Origin: JAHEKO01 sp965212505
GTDB taxonomy: Bacteria > Acidobacteriota > Thermoanaerobaculia > Multivoradales > JAHEKO01
Length of the DNA: 64,000 nt
Reading direction: 5' to 3'
NCBI GenBank assembly: GCA_965212505.1
Contig: OZ243123.1
Coordinates: forward strand, 1,426,001-1,490,000
The notes below the pieces were generated by a model. That model was not told the DNA's origin. It saw nothing but the letters and a program-made list of their open reading frames with translations, and made no database searches. Shown piece after piece: positions 34,905-45,601 of the stretch. Both the position numbers and the translations under genes were made by a program. Numbering within the stretch: the first letter of the stretch is position 1; each line of letters starts with the position of its first letter.

Positions 34905-36203
34905 ATGACGCTCTTGGCCGGCCGGATGGCCGCACTGGGTACCGAGAACGCTTTCAAGTTGGGCGAGGACATTCAGATCTGCCTCGATCGAGGCATGGAG
35001 GTCATCAAGTTCAACCTGGGTGAGCCGGACTCCGACAGCGCCCCGCACATCAACCGGGTGGCGATCGACCAGATCGAGGCCGGGAATTCTCACTACTGCG
35101 ACCCCGCGGGCATCCTGCCGCTGCGTCGGGCGATTTCGAACTTCATTGGCGAGACGCGTGGGTTGGACGTCGATCCCGACCGGATCGTCGTGACACCGGG
35201 CGCCAAGCCTCCGATCAGTTTCACCCTCATGACCTACGTCGACCCTGGCGACGAGGTGATCTACCCGAGCCCGGGCTTTCCGATCTACGAGAGCTGGGTG
35301 CGCTTCGTGGGTGCGAAGCCGGTGCCGCTCCATCTCGAGGAGTCGCGCGGCTTCGCCTTCGGTCCGGAGGATCTCGTGCGCCTGATCACCGACAAGACCA
35401 AGGTGATCATCCTCTGCTCGCCGTCGAATCCGACCGGCGGAGTGCTTTCCCGGGAGGAGCTACGCGGCATCGCCGAAGTCATTCGGGATCGCTGCCGGCC
35501 GGACGTGCGCGTCTACGCCGACGAGATCTACGAGAAGATCCTCTTCGATGGAGAGTCGCACGCCAGCATCGCGTGCGAAGAGGGGATGGAACCCATCACG
35601 GTGCTCGCGAGCGGACACTCGAAGAGTTATGCGATGACCGGTTGGCGCCTGGGCTGGGCGGCCCTGCCCACCGCCGAGGAGGCGCGCGTCTTCAAACAGC
35701 TCAACATCAACGTCGTCTCCTGTGTGCCTCCGTTTGTTCAGGAGGCCGGGCGCGAGGCGTACGAGAACCCGGAGTCACAGCGAGTGGTCGACGCCATGGT
35801 CGCGGAGTTCCAGCGACGGCGCGACTGGATCGTGCCGGCGCTGAACGACATTCCGGGCGTGAGCTGCCAGAACCCGAAGGGCGCGTTCTACGTCTTTCCC
35901 AACGTCGCGGGGGTCTGCGAATCGCTCGGCGTGGTCGACGCGCATGAGGCGTTCGAGCCCGAGAAGCGGACGCGAACCAGCCCGTCGACGATGTTCCAGC
36001 TGTTCCTGCTCTACCGCTACGGTGTCGCGACGATGGATCGCAACTCGTTCGGTTCGATCGGCGCGGAGGGCCAACACTACCTACGGCTTTCGATCGCGGC
36101 CAGCATGGAGGCTTGTCAGGCTGGCGTCGCTCGCATGGCGGAGGCGGCCACCGACCGCGAGGGTTTTGTCCGATTCCTCGAAGAAGAACGGTTGTGGGAC
36201 TGA
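34905..36203 (+). CDS. class I/II PLP aminotransferase, 432 aa
   Basis: AspC-like fold-type I enzyme: NLGEPDSDS (N-terminal substrate loop), CSPSNPTGGV, YADEIYEK, and Schiff-base Lys in SGHSKSYAMTGWRLG. It has an extra ~30-residue insertion near the C terminus (EKRTRTSPSTMFQL). Start ATG 34905 with AAAGGA upstream. A weak TACAAT lies at 34848-34853. Its operon partners, a hydroxyacid dehydrogenase and a glycerate kinase, suggest it makes hydroxypyruvate from serine or glyoxylate/glycine interconversion, but the amino donor is inference. Confidence 0.88.
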   Translation: MTLLAGRMAALGTENAFKLGEDIQICLDRGMEVIKFNLGEPDSDSAPHINRVAIDQIEAGNSHYCDPAGILPLRRAISNFIGETRGLDVDPDRIVVTPGAKPPISFTLMTYVDPGDEVIYPSPGFPIYESWVRFVGAKPVPLHLEESRGFAFGPEDLVRLITDKTKVIILCSPSNPTGGVLSREELRGIAEVIRDRCRPDVRVYADEIYEKILFDGESHASIACEEGMEPITVLASGHSKSYAMTGWRLGWAALPTAEEARVFKQLNINVVSCVPPFVQEAGREAYENPESQRVVDAMVAEFQRRRDWIVPALNDIPGVSCQNPKGAFYVFPNVAGVCESLGVVDAHEAFEPEKRTRTSPSTMFQLFLLYRYGVATMDRNSFGSIGAEGQHYLRLSIAASMEACQAGVARMAEAATDREGFVRFLEEERLWD

Positions 36204-36233
36204 GCCCCGCGGGGCGAGAAAGGGGAGTGTGAC

Positions 36234-37268
36234 TTGCCGAAGAGGATCTACGTCACTCGACTGATTCCCGACCCTGGGATGGAGATTCTGCGCGAGTTCG
36301 GCGCCGAGCTGACGGTTGGGCAGAGGCAGGAGGACGCCGGGGTGACGCGCGAGGAGCTCTTGGCCGGCGTTCGGGCGTGCGACGTCTTGGTGCCGCTGCT
36401 CACCGAACCGATCGATCGGGAGGTGCTGGCCGCGAACGATCGGCTGCTGGGCGTCGCGCAAATGGCCGTCGGCTTCAACAACATCGACGTGCAGGCTGCG
36501 ACCGATCTCGGAGTGCCGGTCACGAACACGCCCGGAGTGCTGACCGAGACCACCGCCGACTGCGCCTGGGCTCTGCTGATGGCGAGCGCCCGCCGGGTGC
36601 CGCAAGCGCACAACTACATGGTGGAGGGGCGCTACAACCTCTGGGGCCCCAATCTGTTCCTCGGAGCCGACGTCGGCCCCGGCGGGAGCGGCCGGCGCAA
36701 GGTGCTGGGGGTCGTGGGCTACGGTCGCATCGGCGAAGCGATGGCCAAGCGGGCCGCCGGGTTCGATATGGACGTGCTCGCCTTCGATCCGTACAACCGG
36801 GCCGGGGTCGACAACTCCGAGTTCGCGGAGTGGGCCGAGTTCGACGAACTCCTCGAACAGAGTGACTTCGTCAGCTTGCATGTGCTCTTGAGCGACGAAA
36901 CGCATCACCTGATCGGTGAGGCCGAGCTGAAGAAGATGAAGTCGACCGCCCACCTGATCAACGCGGCGCGCGGGGAGGTCATCGACGAGGCCGCCCTCGT
37001 ACGTGCCCTGCAGGAGGAGTGGATCGGCGGCGCAGGGCTCGACGTGTTCGAGCATGAGCCTCACATGGCGTCAGGCCTTGCAGAGTGTGAGAATGCGGTC
37101 CTCCTGCCCCACATCGCCAGCGCGTCGAGCGACACACGCGGTCTGATGGCCACCATGGCGGCGACCAATGCGGTGGCACATCTGCAGGTGGAAAGAGCGC
37201 CGAACGTGGTGAACCCGGAGGTCTACGACAGCGAGGCGTACCGGGCTCGGATCGCGCGGGCCGAGTAG
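36234..37268 (+). CDS. D-2-hydroxyacid dehydrogenase (glyoxylate/hydroxypyruvate reductase type), 344 aa
   Basis: Start TTG 36234 follows GGGGAG. NAD(P)-binding GVVGYGRIGEAMA sits mid-protein. The catalytic Arg is in INAARGEVID, Glu in LDVFEHEP and His in LPHIASAS, the complete triad of the D-isomer-specific family. Within this operon the best fit is reduction of hydroxypyruvate to D-glycerate (or glyoxylate to glycolate) ahead of the glycerate 2-kinase. It lies 30 bp after the aminotransferase and 12 bp before the kinase. Confidence 0.92.
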   Translation: MPKRIYVTRLIPDPGMEILREFGAELTVGQRQEDAGVTREELLAGVRACDVLVPLLTEPIDREVLAANDRLLGVAQMAVGFNNIDVQAATDLGVPVTNTPGVLTETTADCAWALLMASARRVPQAHNYMVEGRYNLWGPNLFLGADVGPGGSGRRKVLGVVGYGRIGEAMAKRAAGFDMDVLAFDPYNRAGVDNSEFAEWAEFDELLEQSDFVSLHVLLSDETHHLIGEAELKKMKSTAHLINAARGEVIDEAALVRALQEEWIGGAGLDVFEHEPHMASGLAECENAVLLPHIASASSDTRGLMATMAATNAVAHLQVERAPNVVNPEVYDSEAYRARIARAE

Positions 37269-37280
37269 GGCGGGCCGGGA

Positions 37281-38579
37281 GTGTCCTGGCAGAACCAGCT
37301 GCGCGTCGACGCCCGGGCGATCTTCGACGCGGGTGTTGCGGCGGTCGAGCCGCGCGCGTTGGTGGCCGAGCGGCTGCGGGCGAGCGCCCCGAACTCAGAC
37401 GGCGGACTCTGGGTGGCGGCGATCGGCAAGGCCGCCGTCGCCATGGCGCAGGGCGCCGAGGAAGTCTGCGGCGACCTCTTTCGAGGCGGCGTGTTGATTG
37501 CTCCGCCAGGCGCCTCCGAGGGCGGCCCGAGCGGCCTTCGCACCTTCGAAGGCGGCCATCCCATCCCCAACCAGGCCGGCATGCGGGGAGCCACCGCGCT
37601 GCGCGAGCTGGCGGCGGGTTTGGAGGCGACCGAGACCCTGCTCTGCCTGATCTCCGGCGGTGGGTCGGCGCTTATGACCCTGCCGCCCGCAGGGGTTCCG
37701 CTCGCAGATGTGCAGGCGACAACGCAGGCGCTTCTGCGTGCCGGCGCCACCATTGACGAGCTCAACTGCGTTCGCAAGCACCTCGACCTGCTCAAGGGGG
37801 GGCGTCTCGCGGCGGCGGCCGCCCCGGCACGCATCCAGGCGATGGTGCTCTCCGATGTCGTCGGCGACCCTCTCGACGTCATTGCGTCGGGACCGGTCTC
37901 GCCCGATCCCACCACCTTCGACGACGCCTGGGGCGTGCTGAGCCGCCGCGGAGTGGTTGAAGGAGTGCCGGCGTCTGTGCGGGCCTATCTCGAGGCGGGC
38001 CGTGCCGGTGCGGCGCCCGAATCGCCAAAAGCGGGGGATCGCTGCTTCGACCGAGTCGACACGGAGATCGTGGGCAACAACACCATGGCGGCACGGGCGG
38101 CGGTCGAGACCGCGGCGAGTCTGGGCTACGAGCCCCGGCTGCTCACCACCGAGGCTGCCGGTGAGGCGAGTGAGCTCGGGCGCGAGCTTGCGAGGCAGGG
38201 GGTAGCGCTTTCGTTGGAGGCGGACCGACCCTGCTGCCTGGTCGCGGCAGGCGAGACCACGGTCACGGTCGAGGGTGGTGGCCGCGGCGGCAGGAACCAG
38301 GAGCTCGCCCTCGGGGCGGCGCTGACGCTCGCCGGCAGTCGACAGGTGCTGGTCGCGTCGATGGGGACCGACGGTGTCGACGGGCCGACCGATGCCGCGG
38401 GTGCGCTGGCCGATGGCGAGTCGGTGAGCCGGGCCGAACCTCTCGGCGTGGACCTAGCAGCCAGCCTGGCGGACAACGATGCGTATACGGCGTTCCTCGC
38501 GCTGGACGATCTGATCCGCACCGGGCCGACCGGGACCAACGTCATGGACCTGATGTTGGTCCTCGTCGTTCCGTCCTGA
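37281..38579 (+). CDS. glycerate 2-kinase (DUF4147/MOFRL type), 432 aa
   Basis: Start GTG 37281. The protein matches the class III glycerate kinases (GckA/TtuD-like): IGKAAVAMAQGAEE near the N terminus, FEGGHPIPNQ, LISGGGSALMTLP, the conserved LNCVRKHLDLLKGGR, and a C-terminal MOFRL region (GGRNQELALG, TDGVDGPTDAAG). It phosphorylates D-glycerate at O-2 to 2-phosphoglycerate, feeding glycolysis. It is the last gene of the operon and its function anchors the pathway interpretation. Confidence 0.94.
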   Translation: MSWQNQLRVDARAIFDAGVAAVEPRALVAERLRASAPNSDGGLWVAAIGKAAVAMAQGAEEVCGDLFRGGVLIAPPGASEGGPSGLRTFEGGHPIPNQAGMRGATALRELAAGLEATETLLCLISGGGSALMTLPPAGVPLADVQATTQALLRAGATIDELNCVRKHLDLLKGGRLAAAAAPARIQAMVLSDVVGDPLDVIASGPVSPDPTTFDDAWGVLSRRGVVEGVPASVRAYLEAGRAGAAPESPKAGDRCFDRVDTEIVGNNTMAARAAVETAASLGYEPRLLTTEAAGEASELGRELARQGVALSLEADRPCCLVAAGETTVTVEGGGRGGRNQELALGAALTLAGSRQVLVASMGTDGVDGPTDAAGALADGESVSRAEPLGVDLAASLADNDAYTAFLALDDLIRTGPTGTNVMDLMLVLVVPS

Positions 38580-38590
38580 CGACGACCGGT

Positions 38591-38617
38591 TGTTACATTT
38601 TTGGCCCTCCGGGCGTC
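38591..38617 (+). promoter_or_regulatory. candidate ECF-type autoregulated promoter
   Basis: TGTTAC (38591-38596), a T-run, then CGTC (38614-38617) with 17 nt between the elements resembles the -35 AAC / -10 CGTC pattern of many ECF sigma promoters. It lies 20 nt before the sigma gene start and would explain self-activation. No sigma70-like pair is visible in the same gap. Confidence 0.4.
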
Positions 38618-38636
38618 GTAGGGGTGGATGTGCCCC

Positions 38637-39131
38637 ATGAGTGCTCGTGAGTTCGTCGTTTCGGTGCTGCCGCTACGCATCCGGATCGAGGGCTATGCGC
38701 GCTCGCTGCTGAAAAGCGAGGCGGGCGCCGAAGATGTCTGCCAGGAGGTGTTGCTCAGACTCTGGACTCGCCGGGTCGAGCTCAGCTCGGTACACAACCT
38801 CGCCGGCTACGCGATGCGCATGACGCGCAACCTCTGTCTGGACGGACTCAGCAGGCCTGATGCGCGGGCAGCGGAGCTCGCGACTGAGCCGCCCGCTCAG
38901 ACCCGCGGACCGGAGGAGCGCTATCTGGCGAGCGAGGCCCTTGCCGGGGTTCTCGAGCTCACGCGAGCGATGCCGGAGCGCCAGCGGCGCGTGCTGCTGC
39001 TGCGGGACGCGATGGGCTGCACTTTTGACGAGATCGCGCGCGCGACGGGCGCTAGGCCGGTGACTGTTCGGGTCACCTTGAGCCGTGCCCGTCGTCGGCT
39101 ACGGGATCTGACGCGGGAGAGACAACCATGA
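38637..39131 (+). CDS. ECF-type RNA polymerase sigma factor, 164 aa
   Basis: Sigma-70 regions 2 and 4 only: region 2 with EAGAEDVCQEVLLRLWTRR, and region 4 with MPERQRRVLLLRDAMG and FDEIARATGARPVTVRVTLSRAR, the recognition helix. ATG 38637 is better spaced than ATG 38628 from the GGGGTGG upstream. The downstream membrane protein starts in its stop (ATGA, 39128-39131), as sigma/anti-sigma pairs do. Target genes probably include this operon. Confidence 0.92.
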   Translation: MSAREFVVSVLPLRIRIEGYARSLLKSEAGAEDVCQEVLLRLWTRRVELSSVHNLAGYAMRMTRNLCLDGLSRPDARAAELATEPPAQTRGPEERYLASEALAGVLELTRAMPERQRRVLLLRDAMGCTFDEIARATGARPVTVRVTLSRARRRLRDLTRERQP

Positions 39132-39868
39132 CGGAAGACTTCGAGAGACTCACCGAACGCTACTACCGCGGTTTGACGACGCTGGAAGAGGAGCATCTCC
39201 TGTTCGGCCAAGAGGCCGACCGAGATCGAGAATCGCCGCTGGCCCTGTTCGGAACGCTTCGCAAGGCGAGCGCCGATTCCTGGGGTGACGGCGATCCGGA
39301 GGTCGAACGGCGGCTCTGGCGGGTGCTGGCGCTGCCCGGGCGTCGGCGCTTCCCACGCGTAGCGCTGGCGGCGGCGTTGGCCATCGCCCTGGTTGGTGTC
39401 GGATGGGCGGTCGGGCAGTGGGGCGCCCAACCGGCCCCTGCGCCGGTGTCGCGCATCGCCGAGCTCGAGCGTCAGGTGCGGGAGCTGCACGAGTCGTTGG
39501 CGTCGACGCTGCTGACCAGCAGCTCGGCGGCCGATCGGCTACGCGGCCTCGATCTGGCGTCGCGACTCGTCGACCTTCGACCGACGCTCGCGGAAACGGT
39601 CGGGCGGCTGGCGATAACCGATTCAAGTGTCGGAGTCAGACTCGCGGCGTTGGAGGCGCTCTATCTGCACTCCGCCAGCGATCTGGCTCGAGAACGCCTC
39701 CTCGACGTTATCGGCGGGAAGCAGCCGCCTCTGGTCCAGTCGCGTTGGATCGACGTCGCCAGTGCGCTCGCCGATCCGAGAGCAGTGGAGCTCCTTCGTG
39801 AACTCGCGGATCGGGACGCGATCGACCCACTGCTGAAGGCGAAGATTGGAGGCCGGTCAGATGTCTAG
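39128..39868 (+). CDS. single-pass membrane partner of the ECF sigma factor, 246 aa
   Basis: The N-terminal ~75 residues (TEDFERLTERYYRGLTTLEEEHLLFG) resemble the cytoplasmic segments of anti-sigma factors. One transmembrane helix follows (about 78-98, ALAAALAIALVGVGWAVGQW), then a coiled coil and a HEAT-like helical ectodomain (ADRLRGLDLASRLVD, VGVRLAALEALYLHS). No zinc motif HxxxCxxC is present, so it would not be a ZAS-type anti-sigma. Coupled by ATGA to the sigma gene and overlapping the DUF4097 gene by 8 nt. Confidence 0.78.
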   Translation: MTEDFERLTERYYRGLTTLEEEHLLFGQEADRDRESPLALFGTLRKASADSWGDGDPEVERRLWRVLALPGRRRFPRVALAAALAIALVGVGWAVGQWGAQPAPAPVSRIAELERQVRELHESLASTLLTSSSAADRLRGLDLASRLVDLRPTLAETVGRLAITDSSVGVRLAALEALYLHSASDLARERLLDVIGGKQPPLVQSRWIDVASALADPRAVELLRELADRDAIDPLLKAKIGGRSDV

Positions 39869-40685
39869 ATGGAGGACGAGCCTGCTGCCAGCGCTCTTGT
39901 CGGCGGTTCTCGCTTGGCTGCCGATCGGTGCGGCGGCGGAGATCGTGACCGAGTCTTTCGAGGTGCCACTCACCGACGTGGCCCGTCGTGGCCTGCTCCG
40001 TGTCGACGTGAACCACGGGTCGGTGAGCGTGCGGGGCGTCGATCGCTCCACTGTCGGACTCGAAGTCGCTGTAGAAGCCGCGTCTGCCAACCAGGAGCGC
40101 TCGGATGGGCTGGCCGCCGTCCCCAACGCCCACCTGGACCTCGACATCCGCGAGCTCGACAACCGGGTCGAGGTCCAGTCTCACTCTGGTCGTCATCTCG
40201 ACCTCACGATCGAGGTGCCGCGAGAGTTCGATGTCGAGATCCGTCTCTACGTGTCTTCCGAGACCGGACTTTCGGTCACCGGGCTCTCTGGCGTGGTCGA
40301 GTCACGTATCGCGGAGGGCCCGATTCGGCTGCTGCGGCTAAGCGGTGCCGCGGTCGTTCACACCGACGACGGCGAGCTCGAGGTGGAGCTGTTGGCGGCG
40401 GCGGCCGGACAGCCGATGTCCTTCACGACCGCGCGCGGAGACATCGACGTGACTCTCCCAGCCGAGCTCGGGGCGACGGCGACGATCGAGTCCGACACCG
40501 GGAACGTATACAGCGACTTCGAACTCGTGCCGATACGTCAGAAGCCCAAGGCGAGTCGCGCGGCACCGGGGTTCTCAGCTCGCCTCGGCGGTCTGGTCAA
40601 GTACGAGCTTAACGGCGGCGGGCTCGCGGTGACCTTCAAGAGTCTGCGCGGTGACGTGCGGATCCGGCGAGGAGAGTCGCCATGA
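39861..40685 (+). CDS. exported DUF4097-like beta-helix protein, 274 aa
   Basis: Signal peptide 1-26 (ending GAAAEI). The mature protein is a regular array of short beta segments (VDVNHGSVSVRGV, LTIEVPREFDVEIRLYVSS, FTTARGDIDVTLPAELGAT, GNVYSDFEL), typical of DUF4097/putative adhesin, right-handed beta-helix-like proteins common next to ECF sigma factors. It overlaps both neighbours (39861-39868; 40682-40685), so it belongs to the sigma operon. Likely envelope structural or sensory output. Confidence 0.84.
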   Translation: MSRWRTSLLPALLSAVLAWLPIGAAAEIVTESFEVPLTDVARRGLLRVDVNHGSVSVRGVDRSTVGLEVAVEAASANQERSDGLAAVPNAHLDLDIRELDNRVEVQSHSGRHLDLTIEVPREFDVEIRLYVSSETGLSVTGLSGVVESRIAEGPIRLLRLSGAAVVHTDDGELEVELLAAAAGQPMSFTTARGDIDVTLPAELGATATIESDTGNVYSDFELVPIRQKPKASRAAPGFSARLGGLVKYELNGGGLAVTFKSLRGDVRIRRGESP

Positions 40686-42076
40686 GCGCCCTCGGCCCGC
40701 GCCCGCTTGTTGGAACGTTAGCGTTTGGCCTGGTGGTCGCGTGCGGTGTTCCGCAGGTCTCCGAGCGACCAGTGGAGCTGGTCATCTCCAACGTAGGTAT
40801 CGTCGACCTCGAAGGCGCCGGTCCGCCTCTTAGAGCCTCGATCGTCGTTCAGGCGGGAGTGATCGAGGAGGTTGTCGCGGCGGCGGAGCCCGCGCCACGA
40901 GCGGTGCTCGAGTTCGACGCCAGCGGGCTGTTCGCCATCCCCGGCCTATGGGATCTGCACGTACACCTGTACCACGCCGGCATGTCCTCCCTGCCGGTGT
41001 TCCTCGCCCAGGGGGTCACCTCAGTCAGAGATATGGGTGGAGAGCTAGAGCACCTGTTGTCCCTCCGCTCCGAGGTTGATCGAGGGGTTCGCCTCGGGCC
41101 TCGCCTCGCCATCGCCGGGCCGATGCTCGAGTCACCCGACTTCATGGCGTCGGCGCGCGAGCGTGGGGTGCCGGAGCGGCAGTTGCAACATCACGTCGAG
41201 ATCGCCGGCGTCGCAGAGGCTGAACGAAAGGTCGCCGAGCTAGCAGCGGCCGGCGTCGACTTCATCAAGGGCCGCTACTACGCGTCGGAGGACGTCTATC
41301 GCGCCATTGGTCGGTCGGCGCGCTCGGTGGGCCTGCGCTTCGTCGGACATCCACTCTGGTCGCTCGACCCGCAGCAGGCTCTCGAGGCCGGCCAGAGCGG
41401 TTTCGAGCACGGTTTCTACCCCTGGCCGCTCGCGGACCTCGAACCGAAGGAGCGCCGAGAGCTCGTCGAGGCGCTAAGGAAATCGGGCGCGGCGCTGGTT
41501 CCGACGCTGGTCGGCTGGGAGCCACGGGCCATGCCGCTCGACAGGGTACGAGCGATCGTCGACGACGACGAAGGTCGACTCGATTCGCGCCGGCGCTACG
41601 TCGGTAGCGAGCTGCTCGAGAACTGGGAACAGTCGGTCTCGGAGTGGGAGGCGGAGGGCGCCCCAGACCTGCAGGCTTGGCGTGAAGTGCTCGATCGACA
41701 CGCGCGCGAGATCGGCGAGTTGCACCGAGCGGGCGTGCTGGTACTCGCGGGTACCGACGTCGCGGGACCGCTGGTCTATCCGGGCTTCGGCCTTCACGAT
41801 GAGCTCCGCCTTCTGGTGGAGAAGGCCGGCCTCGCGCCGCGCGAAGCCCTCCAGGCCGCCACCATCGGCGCCGCCGAGTTCATGGGCAGAGGACACGAAC
41901 TGGGCCGTCTGGAGCGCGGCATGTTGGCTGACCTGGTGCTGCTGCGGAGCGATCCGGCTGGGGATATCGGGGCGCTTTCCGAGGTCGAGGCGGTCGTGAC
42001 GCAGGGGCGTTTGCTGACCCGGGATCGATTGGACGACCTGCTCGAGGAAGCTGCCGCTCGGTCGGATCGGCGGTAG
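40682..42076 (+). CDS. amidohydrolase-family lipoprotein, 464 aa
   Basis: Lipobox in VVACG. The amidohydrolase metal sites look complete: HVH in LWDLHVHLYH, the Lys/His positions FIKGRYY, FVGHPLW and FEHGFYPW, and Asp in GTDVAGPL, then LERGMLADLVLL. Closest in pattern to imidazolonepropionase/prolidase-like exported amidohydrolases. Substrate unknown. Its ATG overlaps the DUF4097 stop, making it the fourth gene of the ECF operon. Confidence 0.86.
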   Translation: MSALGPRPLVGTLAFGLVVACGVPQVSERPVELVISNVGIVDLEGAGPPLRASIVVQAGVIEEVVAAAEPAPRAVLEFDASGLFAIPGLWDLHVHLYHAGMSSLPVFLAQGVTSVRDMGGELEHLLSLRSEVDRGVRLGPRLAIAGPMLESPDFMASARERGVPERQLQHHVEIAGVAEAERKVAELAAAGVDFIKGRYYASEDVYRAIGRSARSVGLRFVGHPLWSLDPQQALEAGQSGFEHGFYPWPLADLEPKERRELVEALRKSGAALVPTLVGWEPRAMPLDRVRAIVDDDEGRLDSRRRYVGSELLENWEQSVSEWEAEGAPDLQAWREVLDRHAREIGELHRAGVLVLAGTDVAGPLVYPGFGLHDELRLLVEKAGLAPREALQAATIGAAEFMGRGHELGRLERGMLADLVLLRSDPAGDIGALSEVEAVVTQGRLLTRDRLDDLLEEAAARSDRR

Positions 42077-42160
42077 GAGCACAAGCCCCGCCTCTCGATC
42101 GAGTGAAACTCATCGACTCGAGCTCCCGTAGGGGCTGTCATCAACGAGGAGGAGACTCGA

Positions 42161-42634
42161 ATGCTTCGATACCGAATTCTGTTCGCCGCCGCCGCCATCG
42201 CACTGCTCGTCGCCCTGCCCGCCTCTGCCGGCAAGAAGTCGATCACGCTCGATATCGGAGACGACGACGACGGCCTGCGGATCAACCTCTCGGGGAGCTG
42301 GCTCGCCGAGGCCATTCTCGACGGGCTGACCGACAGCATCGACTGCGAGGACGACCAGGACCGCGAATCGCGCAAGATGCTCCTGCATCTACGCAAGAAC
42401 GGCGAGGGTTCGAGCTACACGATGCGCGAAGACGACGAGGTCACCAAGGCCTACCGTCGAAACGGCAAGCTCGAGATTCGAAAGTTCGAGCCCGGCGAGG
42501 AGCCGACCCTGGTGGTGCTGCCCTGGGCGATGGGCGAGTGCATGCTCGGCAACTCGAAGCCGCTGCGCAAGCTCGGCGACGACTTCGAGATGCGGATCGA
42601 GAAGGACGGCGAAGTCAGCCTGAAGATCGACTGA
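42161..42634 (+). CDS. secreted protein of unknown function, 157 aa
   Basis: GAGGAGGAG precedes the ATG. Signal peptide 1-23 (ending PASAGK), then an acidic, Asp-rich beginning (DIGDDDDGLR) and about 130 residues with two cysteines (SIDCED, GECMLG). No family recognised. It is monocistronic, with the convergent sulfotransferase stop 9 bp after its own. Confidence 0.75.
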   Translation: MLRYRILFAAAAIALLVALPASAGKKSITLDIGDDDDGLRINLSGSWLAEAILDGLTDSIDCEDDQDRESRKMLLHLRKNGEGSSYTMREDDEVTKAYRRNGKLEIRKFEPGEEPTLVVLPWAMGECMLGNSKPLRKLGDDFEMRIEKDGEVSLKID

Positions 42635-42643
42635 CTCGCGCCA

Positions 42644-43258
42644 CTACTTCGAGCGATTGCGGTAGAGCTCGGGGTCGACGACGGCGGCCATGCTCTCTAA
42701 ATCGAGTTCGTGGCCGACGAAGTCGCTCATCCGGCGCGCCTGCTCGAGCGGGTCTTGAATGACCTCACGGTAGAAGATCTCCATCGCGTCGAGATGAGGA
42801 CTCCGCTTGAGGAGGTAGTTGGCTCGCCACAGGTCGTCCTTGAAGAGGTCCTGCATCCGGTCGTCCTCGGTGTGCTGAGGCTCACCTCTTCGATCGAGCA
42901 TCTTGTTCTGTGATGCGACGACCTCTTGCAGCTCTCGTCGCATGAGCACGATCTTGTAGTTATTGCTCTCGGGAAGGTGTCGGAGGAGGTAGGTGATGAT
43001 CTTCACCACCTTGCCTCGATGGTCCGCCAGCCAGGACTTGTCGTCCTCCTGGGCGAGGTCCTTGACACGCTCGAGTTCGTAGTACCCCTTCGGGTTATCC
43101 TCGTCGGCCGTTCTGATACCATCGGTGGCCAGGCTGAGGCCTCCAGCTTCGAGCATTTTCATGGCCATTGACGTCCCGGAGCGGGGCAGTCCAGAGACCA
43201 CCACGATAGGTTGGCCGTGGCGGATTCGGCGATACAGCCGTTGCATATTCGACAACAT
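42644..43258 (-). CDS. sulfotransferase-family protein, 204 aa
   Basis: The PAPS loop VVVSGLPRSGTSMAMKML is near the N terminus, and the second phosphate contact is YKIVLMRRELQEVVAS. Short for a sulfotransferase, but both cofactor sites are present. Acceptor unknown. Start ATG 43258; MQRLYRR (43246) is an alternative. It is divergent from the phosphodiesterase operon with 165 bp between. Confidence 0.85.
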   Translation of the reverse strand: MLSNMQRLYRRIRHGQPIVVVSGLPRSGTSMAMKMLEAGGLSLATDGIRTADEDNPKGYYELERVKDLAQEDDKSWLADHRGKVVKIITYLLRHLPESNNYKIVLMRRELQEVVASQNKMLDRRGEPQHTEDDRMQDLFKDDLWRANYLLKRSPHLDAMEIFYREVIQDPLEQARRMSDFVGHELDLESMAAVVDPELYRNRSK

Positions 43259-43423
43259 CTTGGTTTACTCCTGGTACGCGCCGGGGTGGGGTTTCGCGTG
43301 CCCCGGAGCCGGAAGCGGTCGATAGGATATAAGATAACGCTCAGCGTTTGCGGTTCGTTCCTCGAGCCGATTTTCACACCCGATACAAGACGTGGCAGAT
43401 TCGACCCGACGGGGGAGACCTTC

Positions 43424-45601
<2,178 letters not shown>

